Assembly: GCA_047639615.1 (NCBI GenBank)
Contig: JBLIOL010000108.1
Span: 1 to 15,096, forward strand
Direction of reading: 5' to 3'
Source of the DNA: CAYWNK01 sp047639615
GTDB lineage: Bacteria > Planctomycetota > UBA1135 > GCA-002686595
DNA length: 15,096 nucleotides
A program made the translations under genes and the position numbers. Positions within the stretch are counted from its first letter, which is position 1; each line of letters begins with the position of its first letter. Positions 7,522-14,932 of the stretch are shown here, piece by piece. The notes below the pieces were generated by a model. That model saw only the letters and a program-made list of their open reading frames with translations, ran no database searches and was not told the origin of the DNA.

Positions 7522-10269
7522 TCAGTCCTCATCATCGATGACGATGGGAGTCTCCTCGCCCACCACCAAGTTGACATCACGAGTGAAGGATCGCAGCCCC
7601 CCACCATCCACGGGGATGTTGAAGCGCAGTGTGTACTGACCGCCGGCCACTGCAAGTCGAACCTCCTGGTCCGGTCGCAGCCGGGTCGAGCCCACGGCGG
7701 TGCTTCCTTTTTCGACTCGATAGAAAGCACCCTTGGCTGTGCCTGTGTAGGTAACAACCAAGGTCGCGCCCTCGGACATGGGAAGTTCAAACTCAGGCAC
7801 TGACTCGCCGGAAGAGACAGTGAACTCGACGACCTCGCTCAGCGCCTCAGCTGATTGTGCGAAGATCTTGTACTTGCCGGCACGAAGCGCCTTGAAGGTG
7901 AAGCGACCATCCTCCCCAACGAATCGGAAGGTGCCCCACTCCCTCATGTCGGAACCATCCCAGCTGCGCGTCACTTTGCCCCGAACTGGAGCGCCAGTCG
8001 CAGCATCCACGAGGATGCCATGGATCGTGGCTGGAGTGAGCAGCTGGAGCTCGACATCCTCGTCTCCGGCTTGGACATCGATTCGGTCAGACTCAGCGTA
8101 TCCGTGCATAGCTGCCCAGGCACCGATGCGGTGGGGACCCGGTATGAGTGGGCCCAGCCGGAACCGGCCCCCCACCGTCTTCGCGCCGACCCTCCCGGTA
8201 TTGTCCTCCGGCCACCCAAATACGAAGGCTCCATCAGCTACAGGCGCCCCACTCGGATCGCGGACCATTCCCGTCACAAAAATCCCCCGATACGCAACGA
8301 CGTCTACGTTCACATCTGCGTTGCCCGGGGGAACAACAACTAGCTGTGAGACAGCTGCAACGTCGTCAAGCTCAGCCGGATCGAAGCCGGGCCGGACTGG
8401 GGCAGGGCCCAACCTCCACTCACCGGGAAGCACGTCGGCAAATTCAAAAGCCCCGTCCGCGTCTGTGGTAGCCCGCGCAACAGGTTCTCTGTTGTAGGGG
8501 ATTCTAGAGTGCCCATTCGTGTTATCGATTCCCCGCAGCCACACTTCATGATGGGCTAGCGGTTGATTGCTCCCACTCAGCAGAACCTGCCCGACGATGT
8601 TCGAGTTCTGACCAACTCGCCAGTTGTACTCATGCGACTCCCCGGGTTCCAATTCCACAGCCTGGGGCGCACTCTGTACGACCTCGCCGCGGTCTAGCAA
8701 CGTGAGAAAGAGCTTGGCATTGGTGGGTTGATCCTGGATCTCGGTGGGTAGGTCCTGGATCTGCCAGCTCCCATCAGGCCCGACATCAACCTCCTTGCTG
8801 ACGTTGTGCAGCCTGTACGTTTGGCCGTTAAATGGCAATTCGACCCAGCTCGTGCATGTGACCCGAACGCGATAATTTGAGAGCACATCTGGCGCCGACA
8901 CCAGGCCATAAAGAGTAGCGCCAGCATGTAGTTTGACATCGATGCGATCTCCGGACGCCATATATTTGATCGGGATAAGTACGCTCCCGTAGCCAGGCTT
9001 TTCGACGAGGCCTGTGAGCTTGATGCCCTGGTTCCAGCTGTGCGCCTTGCACTCGTAGGACCCGTCGGCATCGGCGAAATACTCGGTGACTAGAGTTTGC
9101 CCTGGGTCGGTTTTCGAGGGCTCCTCGACGATGATGCGAGCACCAGATATCGGCTCCGTCGTAAGCGCGTCTGTCACCCTCCCCACAAACCTCATGTCGG
9201 GCTCTGTCGAGACGGCAACTTCAACTTGTCGTACAACGCCTGCGATGATCGGTGGCACCTCAAGGCGGGTGGCGAAGTTATTCTTCAGGACCACCTCCAA
9301 GCTACATCCCGCTTCAGGGGGTAGTCGATACCTGTCCCATCCATCCTTACCCGTCTCGGAGGCGGCGATGCGCTTATCGGATGCGGATTGACAGAAGGCG
9401 CTACGCATGAGCTCTTTCGGAACGAGTTTGCCTGTCTCTCTGGAGACAATGCGCACCTCGAGCACTCCCGCGACCTCGGTTTCGGGCGCCCCCACAACTT
9501 CGCGTACGGGAATGGTGTTCCCGCGGGGCATATCCTCGTCGGCGAGCGCGACCTGCTCGGGTTCTGCTCCAGCCAGAGTGGCTTCGGCAAGGTCATCGCT
9601 CCTGTGCCCGGCCTGCCACGCGAAGACAAGGATCGCGGCGGCGGAGATTCCCACGCCCATTAGGAGAAGGCCGTGTCGGAGGGCCCAATGCACGGCGCCG
9701 CTTGTGGCTGTGCCGGACGCGAGCGATGCAGCTCCCCGAAACTTTCCCAGGAAGGGCGCCAGCGCCGCCGACCATGCTTCCCGTCCGCCCGGGCTGGCTT
9801 CCATTTTCTCGCGCAGGCGTTCGGTCGCGCGTGACACGCGCTTGCGTGCAGCAACCACGGAAATGCCCTCCTTGCTCGCGATTTCCTCGTACGCAAGGCC
9901 ATCAATTGAGCGCAACACTAGGGCTGTGCGCTCCGGTTCAGGCAGGGAAAGAACGAGGTCGAGAAGATCTCTACGAAGCTGTGCCCCCTCAAGCGATTGG
10001 GCCCCGTCTGACTCGGGTCGGGCTGCCATCTCCTCCCGCGCTCGACGACGCTCAGTTGCACGGAATCGCTCGCTAACGAGATTGCGAACGATTGTGGCGA
10101 GCCAGCCCCGTGACTGCGGGCCGTGACGCTTGGTCTTCAGCGCCCGCGTCCAGGTTTCCTGTGCCAGATCGTCCGCATCCGGGCCCTCGCCTAGGAGTCG
10201 CCGTGCGAGACGACGGATCCAATCGCTCTCGGAGAGCAGCCAGTCGATGTCGATATTGGTCGGGTTCAT
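7522..10269 (-). CDS. ECF-type sigma factor fused through a transmembrane helix to carboxypeptidase regulatory-like domains
   Basis: A 915-residue continuous frame. Residues 10-75 are sigma region 2 (DADDLAQETWTRAL; RGWLATIVRNLVSERFR); residues 98-155 are region 4 (LPEPERTALVLRSIDGLAYEEIA, then a helix-turn-helix through VVAARKRVSRATERLRE). After a linker, a hydrophobic helix at about 199-219 (GLLLMGVGISAAAILVFAWQA) predicts a cytoplasmic N-terminus and ~695 residues outside. That part carries about four CarboxypepD_reg/Cna-B-like folds (near 361-447, 557-625, 664-740, 748-825), each with a G-x-V start and a DADGxFxF-type turn, and ends in an acidic tail. I infer a membrane-tethered regulator that is released by proteolysis or works at the membrane, needing no separate anti-sigma factor; none is encoded nearby. 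Planctomycetes are known for ECF sigma factors with C-terminal extensions. ATG 10269 has no clear Shine-Dalgarno. It is divergent from the Kelch gene. Confidence 0.87.
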   Translation of the reverse strand: MNPTNIDIDWLLSESDWIRRLARRLLGEGPDADDLAQETWTRALKTKRHGPQSRGWLATIVRNLVSERFRATERRRAREEMAARPESDGAQSLEGAQLRRDLLDLVLSLPEPERTALVLRSIDGLAYEEIASKEGISVVAARKRVSRATERLREKMEASPGGREAWSAALAPFLGKFRGAASLASGTATSGAVHWALRHGLLLMGVGISAAAILVFAWQAGHRSDDLAEATLAGAEPEQVALADEDMPRGNTIPVREVVGAPETEVAGVLEVRIVSRETGKLVPKELMRSAFCQSASDKRIAASETGKDGWDRYRLPPEAGCSLEVVLKNNFATRLEVPPIIAGVVRQVEVAVSTEPDMRFVGRVTDALTTEPISGARIIVEEPSKTDPGQTLVTEYFADADGSYECKAHSWNQGIKLTGLVEKPGYGSVLIPIKYMASGDRIDVKLHAGATLYGLVSAPDVLSNYRVRVTCTSWVELPFNGQTYRLHNVSKEVDVGPDGSWQIQDLPTEIQDQPTNAKLFLTLLDRGEVVQSAPQAVELEPGESHEYNWRVGQNSNIVGQVLLSGSNQPLAHHEVWLRGIDNTNGHSRIPYNREPVARATTDADGAFEFADVLPGEWRLGPAPVRPGFDPAELDDVAAVSQLVVVPPGNADVNVDVVAYRGIFVTGMVRDPSGAPVADGAFVFGWPEDNTGRVGAKTVGGRFRLGPLIPGPHRIGAWAAMHGYAESDRIDVQAGDEDVELQLLTPATIHGILVDAATGAPVRGKVTRSWDGSDMREWGTFRFVGEDGRFTFKALRAGKYKIFAQSAEALSEVVEFTVSSGESVPEFELPMSEGATLVVTYTGTAKGAFYRVEKGSTAVGSTRLRPDQEVRLAVAGGQYTLRFNIPVDGGGLRSFTRDVNLVVGEETPIVIDDED

Positions 10270-10603
10270 GGTAAATGCGCGAGCAGGGCCTCTGGTCCAG
10301 CATCAGAAATCCCGCAGAGCCCCACTCTGTGACGGAAACCCGGCAGCGGTCGTCAAATTCTTGCGGTTTGACCGAGGAACCCGGGCCTCCAACCGCAGGA
10401 CCCGCGCGGAGACACCTCCATTCGAACGGGACCCCGCACCACAAATAGGACGCTACACCCAATCACGGGGGCCCAGGCGTGTTGGCCTTACCCATCGGAC
10501 AAGCGGGCGTTTTTTCATACATTTGCGTCACGGGGGTCGATCGGCGTCATTCCCTTAGCGCTCGCAAGCACATCCCCGCCCTCAAGAATCCAAGTCAAAT
10601 CGC
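10270..10603. other. Divergent intergenic region between sigma-fusion and Kelch genes (334 bases)
   Basis: No gene with a credible start or composition is seen here. It must contain the promoters of the sigma-fusion (-) and Kelch (+) genes. A T-run lies near 10510. A GGAAC-like pentamer occurs near 10376 but no matching ECF -10 element could be assigned, so no promoter is claimed. Neither flanking gene has a clear Shine-Dalgarno site. Confidence 0.45.
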
Positions 10604-12082
10604 ATGCTACGCCCTCTACCCCTCGTTCTATCGCTCATCCTCGCCGCATCAGGCGCAACTTCGGCCCCGGCCCAGCAGTGGAGAATTGAAAACCTCTCTG
10701 TGGCCCGCCAGAGCTTCGCCACCGTGGCAATTGATAACCTCGTGCTGTTCGCTGGAGGAAGAGTCGGCAACGCGATCATGGACGATGTCGACATCTACGA
10801 CACGACCACGTGCCAATGGGCAAAGATCTACTTGCCCGTTCCAAGGACGAACCTATCGGCCACTACAGTGGGCCAATACGTCCTGTTCGCGGGTGGGTTT
10901 CAGTCGGGATTCGTTGTCTCAAATGTGGTCGACATCCTCGACACCGTGACCATGAACTGGACCCAGGTGAATCTCTCGCAGGCGCGAGCGAGCGTCGGGA
11001 TGACGACCGTCGGCAACAAGGTGCTAGTCGCCGGAGGGGCAGGTCAAGGCTGGGTCTCCAACCGCGTAGACGTGTACGACGCCACACTCGGCCCGCCGGA
11101 CAACCAGGCTGCATGGAGCATCGGAACGCCCCTCAGCCTAATGCGCAGCCATACAAGCGCGGTCACGGTCGGACATCATGCAATCTTCGCAGGCGGGGCC
11201 GGCGTCGGCGGAACTCCGTTCGCTGACGTCGACATTTACGACTGCCTCAACAATGTGTGGATGCAAGACATGCTCTCGGTCGCACGAGTCTTGGGCAATG
11301 GGGCGACTGTGGTTGGTAACCGCGCCTACTTCGCGGGAGGTCACTTTAGCCAAGGCGGGGGCCCGAATATGAGCGATGCGCTGGATGTGTATGACGTGCC
11401 TGGCGGGTTCTTGCCGGCCACTGTGCTCCCCTCCGGTCCCCGTGGGTATCTCGGGGTGACGGCCATGGGCGACATGGTGCTCTTGGCAGGGGGAGTCAAT
11501 ACTGGGTTCGTTAAATCCAATCTCATTGAGACGCTCAATGTATGTACGGGCCAGTGGGGCTTCCTGCAGAACCTCTCGCAGCCCGGATCTTCGGACGCCA
11601 CTGTATGCGCCGACATGGCATTTTTTGCGGACAACGGAACTACGGTCGTCGAGGTCTACGAAGCCTTGGGGACCAGCTTCTGCGACGCCGTGGCAAACTC
11701 CTCGGGCAATCCGGCCACGATCTCGGTCAGCGGTAGTAGCAGCGTCGCAGCCAATGATCTGACTCTCACAGCTTGCCAGCTCCCGCCGAACCAGTTCGGC
11801 TACTTCCTAAACTCGACCACACCTGGCTTCATACCCAACCCCGGCGGCAGCCAGGGAAACCTCTGCCTAGGCGGTGCGATTGGCCGCTACACCCAGAATG
11901 TGTTCGGTAGCGGCGCAGCGGGGACCGGCAGCCTGCTACTCGATCTACCCAACACGCCAACGCCGACCGGAAGCGTCGCCATCCTTGCGGGTTCGACCTG
12001 GAGCTTCCAATGCTGGTACAGAGATATCAACCCAGGCCCCACCAGCAACTTCACGGACGCCGTGACCGTCACGTTCCAGTGA
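10604..12082 (+). CDS. Secreted Kelch-repeat beta-propeller protein with shared C-terminal domain
   Basis: A 492-residue exported protein. Residues 1-24 are a signal peptide (hydrophobic core LPLVLSLILAASGA, cleavage near APA|QQ). Six Kelch-type blades follow, marked by AGG triplets at 50, 96, 143, 196, 244 and 295, spaced 46-53 residues. Each has the pattern AR...TTVG..VLFAGG......VDIYD....W. A degenerate seventh (about 326-353, AFFADN) may close the propeller. Kelch propellers bind proteins or sugars; a few are galactose-oxidase-like enzymes, but the copper ligands of that enzyme are not evident. Residues 355-492 are the shared C-terminal domain (GTSFC, PPNQFGYFLNS, GSQGNLCLGGAIGRY, FQCWYRD, TSNFTD, VTFQ-stop), closest to the copy at 4992-5411. 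The start is the first ATG that opens the signal peptide; no clear Shine-Dalgarno. Being divergent from the sigma-fusion gene makes it a candidate target of that regulator (inference). Confidence 0.88.
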   Translation: MLRPLPLVLSLILAASGATSAPAQQWRIENLSVARQSFATVAIDNLVLFAGGRVGNAIMDDVDIYDTTTCQWAKIYLPVPRTNLSATTVGQYVLFAGGFQSGFVVSNVVDILDTVTMNWTQVNLSQARASVGMTTVGNKVLVAGGAGQGWVSNRVDVYDATLGPPDNQAAWSIGTPLSLMRSHTSAVTVGHHAIFAGGAGVGGTPFADVDIYDCLNNVWMQDMLSVARVLGNGATVVGNRAYFAGGHFSQGGGPNMSDALDVYDVPGGFLPATVLPSGPRGYLGVTAMGDMVLLAGGVNTGFVKSNLIETLNVCTGQWGFLQNLSQPGSSDATVCADMAFFADNGTTVVEVYEALGTSFCDAVANSSGNPATISVSGSSSVAANDLTLTACQLPPNQFGYFLNSTTPGFIPNPGGSQGNLCLGGAIGRYTQNVFGSGAAGTGSLLLDLPNTPTPTGSVAILAGSTWSFQCWYRDINPGPTSNFTDAVTVTFQ

Positions 12083-12138
12083 GCACCGACCAATGAGAGC
12101 CAACCAGCGCTCTCCAAGTTGCACACACCGTTGACTCG

Positions 12139-12156
12139 GCCCGTTGATTAACGGGC
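12139..12156. terminator. Hairpin between convergent genes, first of two
   Basis: GCCCGTT (12139-12145) and AACGGGC (12150-12156) form a perfect 7-bp stem with loop GATT. It abuts the larger hairpin at 12157-12192 with no spacer. No U-tract follows. Confidence 0.45.
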
Positions 12157-12192
12157 AGCGCCCCACATCACGGCATCGTGATGTGGGGCGCT
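12157..12192. terminator. Long perfect hairpin between convergent genes
   Basis: AGCGCCCCACATCACG (12157-12172) pairs perfectly over 16 bp with 12177-12192, leaving a GCAT loop. It lies 75 bases after the Kelch stop and 29 bases after the stop of the convergent haloperoxidase gene, so it can serve both transcripts. There is no T-run on either strand; it may block read-through, act with Rho, or protect 3' ends from decay. Confidence 0.7.
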
Positions 12193-12220
12193 AACAGTTC
12201 GTGGGCGTCAGTCTACTCAC

Positions 12221-14626
12221 TCACTCAAACGTCACTGAGATAGTGTCACTGAAGTTCGAAGTCGTGTTGGGGTTGACGTCTCGGTGCCAGGCCTGGAAGC
12301 TCCAGGTGTCGCCCGGAAGCACCGCAACGGTGCCCATCGGTTGAGGCATCAAAGTCAGGTCGACCACACCGTAGAAAGTGCCGTCCGCGCCACTCTGCAT
12401 CACGCCACCGCCGACTCCACGGCCGATAGCACCACCGAGGCACAAGCTGCCCTGGCTGCCCATGGGAGTTACGGGAGGGCTCTGGGTGAGCGACGTAATG
12501 AAGTATCCGAACGTCGCTAGAGGAAGTGCATACGTGCCGATCCGCAGGTCGCTTTGCGCAACCACCGGGGTACCGAGCACCAACATCGCTGCGGGCAGTC
12601 CCGTGGAGTTGGGGACTGCGGGCGAGCAGTAGGGCGTGCCTATCGACTCACAAGCATCCAGGGTTCCGTTGCTATCGAGGTCGAAATAGACCGGGTGGTT
12701 GGCCGCGTCGCAAGCGGTGCCTGCCCAGTACTCTGCCGCTAGGTCTACGGCCTCGACGCCGATCTCCTGACCCATCTGGCGTCCCGGAAGGTCGTCGGCG
12801 GAAGGGTGGATCCCTCCCCAAATACGCGAGAGCGAGCACTGGTCTGAAGCGTCGTAATACGAGGCCCACTGCAGCACGATGTCTACCCGGGGACCTTCTT
12901 CGAAAACAAGGAACTGGTCCTTGATGCAGACGTATTCACCCAGGCCGTCGGGGAAGTATGGCGAGCCGGTCAAGCGATCCATAACGACCGCTGCCGCGCG
13001 GCTGAATGTGCTGTGCCCAGACACGTAACCCGCGAACGGCGGCGTCACGAAGGTCGGCCGCTGGTAGGGCCACCAATTCTCGGCGAGTATCCAACCGCAA
13101 CCGGCAGTATCGACCAGCGGGTCCGTGATGAACGTGGGGCCACGCCAGGAGAAGATAGCGATCTTGCCTTCATCACCCACGAGGTGTGCGTGTCGCTGTC
13201 CAGGAGCTGTCGTCGCAGAAGTGACGACCTCAATGTGGCCCGGGTGCAGGTTGATGCCGGCAGGGTTGTAGCTGGGCAGGTTGACATCTGTACGCTGACC
13301 GCGGTCGGCCAAGAAGCGCACCGCGCTGACCGGTCGCAAATAGTCGTACCAGCCCTTGGCGCCCCAAGCCGCCACGGCGCAATCGTGCATAGCGCCGCCC
13401 ATGGCCAGGTATGACTTTACGCACCACTCCAGGTCGTTCAGTACGGGGCCAGCACCACCGAGTTGCTTCAAGAAGGAGGGGTGGTCGGCGACGTCGTTCA
13501 GCAGGACAAACCAGTGACCCGGGGGCGTTTCGGAGTCCGGACCATCTGCCCAAAACTCCGCGAGAACGCGCGCGTAGTCACCGCGCGGCACGGTTTGGAC
13601 CGGGTAGGGCTGACCTGTCACGGGGTTTGCTGCGTAGCCTGTGCCCCAGTCGCCTCCGTCGTAATAGTCGTAGAAGCTCGCACTCTGAGCGGGCGTCGCG
13701 AGCGGGGCGTTCCCGATGGAGCCGGGAGAGATATCCATGAGCACTCCGTCGTTCGGGTCCAGGTGCCCGGACCATATCGCTACCATTTCAAATCCATTCC
13801 GATACAAATCGAGCGCGTCGTCAAAGGCCGGCGGCGGACCCGGATCTTTGTACACCCACCAGTTTGAACCATCGCGCTCGTAAATATTCACGTCGTCGTT
13901 GGACAGGGACCAGTTGTTAACGATGCCCCACTCGGGGGAAAGGAAATCCGGATAGCCGAAAGTGATTACGTTGCCCGACTGATCGATAAAGAACTGCAAG
14001 CTCAAGGGCTGCCAACGGTTCGGGTCTGTGAGCGATGGATTACCTGTGAGGTCCGGTACAAGCGGGTCATTGACCGGTAGGTAGTTCAGGTTGGCGTAGT
14101 CGTTGACCTCGTTGGAATTGTCGGTTGCACCGTACGCGAGCACGGTTGCGGCGATGCGATTCCCGATTGCAGCGGGAGAGTTGCCTACCGTCGAGGTGTT
14201 CATCAGGTCGTACCCGAGCTGAATCATCAGGTCGTCGTAGTCCTGCAAGAGCATGGCGGCCGAGGGCGAGTTGACGAAACGTACCTTCAGGATGTGGTAC
14301 GAAGCATGGCTCAGCGCCTCGCTGCGCAGGTCGTCGATGTTGCTCGCGGTCGTGCCGTGGTCTTCACGAAACAGTACCGGGGTAGCGACCGGATCGAAGG
14401 TCGCCCAAGCATCCCACATACCAATCGACAGGTGATACAGATTGCGCGCGTGAACCGTCGGGCGCGCAAAATCATTGCGGATCGACTCTAGCAACGCCTC
14501 ATTCCATTGGCGCGCCGCCGATTGTTGAGGAGCAGCGATCGCCCCGGTGCCGAGTAACGAGAGAGCGAGGATCAGGGCCGAGCAACGGCCGAGTGTCCTC
14601 TTGGCAGAGTGGGGAGCAAGAGACAT
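12221..14626 (-). CDS. Secreted vanadium-dependent haloperoxidase / PAP2-family enzyme with shared C-terminal domain
   Basis: An 801-residue exported protein; signal peptide 1-31 (KRTLGRCSALILALSLLGTGAIA). The vanadate/phosphate site of the family is complete: K424-x6-R431-P, S536-G-H538, and S600-R601-x5-H607. K-to-R (7) and R-to-H (6) spacings equal those of Curvularia chloroperoxidase (K353/R360, R490/H496). SGH sits in PPFAGYVSGHSTFSRAAA, with F531 where the fungal chloroperoxidase has F397 and algal bromoperoxidases have His. Vanadium enzymes oxidise halides with H2O2; relatives are acid phosphatases, so either activity is possible. Residues 648-660 (FDLDSNGTLDACE) form an EF-hand-like calcium loop linking to the shared domain (662-801: GTPYC, FGYFITS, GSQGSLCLGGAIGR, FQAWHRD, TSNFSD, VTFE-stop), the most divergent of the three copies. 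The first ATG with a signal peptide was taken; no clear Shine-Dalgarno. Confidence 0.9.
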   Translation of the reverse strand: MSLAPHSAKRTLGRCSALILALSLLGTGAIAAPQQSAARQWNEALLESIRNDFARPTVHARNLYHLSIGMWDAWATFDPVATPVLFREDHGTTASNIDDLRSEALSHASYHILKVRFVNSPSAAMLLQDYDDLMIQLGYDLMNTSTVGNSPAAIGNRIAATVLAYGATDNSNEVNDYANLNYLPVNDPLVPDLTGNPSLTDPNRWQPLSLQFFIDQSGNVITFGYPDFLSPEWGIVNNWSLSNDDVNIYERDGSNWWVYKDPGPPPAFDDALDLYRNGFEMVAIWSGHLDPNDGVLMDISPGSIGNAPLATPAQSASFYDYYDGGDWGTGYAANPVTGQPYPVQTVPRGDYARVLAEFWADGPDSETPPGHWFVLLNDVADHPSFLKQLGGAGPVLNDLEWCVKSYLAMGGAMHDCAVAAWGAKGWYDYLRPVSAVRFLADRGQRTDVNLPSYNPAGINLHPGHIEVVTSATTAPGQRHAHLVGDEGKIAIFSWRGPTFITDPLVDTAGCGWILAENWWPYQRPTFVTPPFAGYVSGHSTFSRAAAVVMDRLTGSPYFPDGLGEYVCIKDQFLVFEEGPRVDIVLQWASYYDASDQCSLSRIWGGIHPSADDLPGRQMGQEIGVEAVDLAAEYWAGTACDAANHPVYFDLDSNGTLDACESIGTPYCSPAVPNSTGLPAAMLVLGTPVVAQSDLRIGTYALPLATFGYFITSLTQSPPVTPMGSQGSLCLGGAIGRGVGGGVMQSGADGTFYGVVDLTLMPQPMGTVAVLPGDTWSFQAWHRDVNPNTTSNFSDTISVTFE

Positions 14627-14662
14627 GCTTGTTCAGGTGGGTTGAAAAGGCGTGCGACCAGG

Positions 14663-14678
14663 TTCACTGCATCGTGAA
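14663..14678. promoter_or_regulatory. Short inverted repeat upstream of the haloperoxidase gene
   Basis: TTCAC (14663-14667) and GTGAA (14674-14678) flank TGCATC, 37-52 bases upstream of the ATG at 14626. A second symmetric site, the 10-bp palindrome ACCGATCGGT, lies at 14713-14722. Either could be an operator; both are short enough to be chance. Confidence 0.2.
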
Positions 14679-14736
14679 TGGACCGGACAGCACGCAACCA
14701 CGCGCCCTAGATACCGATCGGTCAATCGCCGTCTAC

Positions 14737-14784
14737 CCACCCTAACGCGAATGCAATAGTCCGCCCTAACGCGTATGTAATAGT
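14737..14784. repeat. Tandem direct repeat, two 24-bp units
   Basis: Units 14737-14760 and 14761-14784 are adjacent and identical at 21 of 24 positions; the shared core is CCTAACGCGWATGYAATAGT. Tandem repeats of about this size near the tips are a feature of some insertion sequences (for example IS21-type ends, where the transposase binds). Lying just beyond the 3' end of a partial frame at the window edge, they may mark an element end, but no terminal inverted partner is visible in the window. Confidence 0.6.
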
Positions 14785-14932
14785 GCCCTAGGCGGGACAG
14801 TCGCGATCACCAGGGGCGTCCCATTCCGAGACTCACCACCCGCACCATACGAAACCGGCCGTAGGGGTTTCCGAATCCAAAGGTACGATACTGTCAGGCT
14901 TCGCTGTGCTCCGTCTTACCCTTTAAGTCGTC

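Larger units (their letters stand above)
14627..14932. other. Non-coding region upstream of the haloperoxidase gene (306 bases)
   Basis: I see no credible gene here. It holds the presumed promoter region of the minus-strand haloperoxidase, the short inverted repeats at 14663-14678 and 14713-14722, and the tandem direct repeat at 14737-14784. From about 14785 to 14932 nothing is recognisable beyond the 3' flank of the partial reading frame that follows. Confidence 0.4.

Noticed and set aside
7778..8497. A 239-codon plus-strand frame antisense to the carboxypeptidase-regulatory domains
   Set aside because: Low-complexity Ser/Thr/Pro-rich composition typical of an antisense shadow; the minus-strand product has coherent folds.
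9407..10126. A 239-codon plus-strand reading frame opposite the sigma-factor regions
   Set aside because: Ser/Arg/Ala-rich shadow of the well-supported sigma gene; no domain and no ribosome site.
10130..10558. A plus-strand frame running from the sigma gene start into the intergenic region
   Set aside because: Arg/Ser-rich, overlaps the start of the sigma gene antisense, and has no ribosome site or domain.
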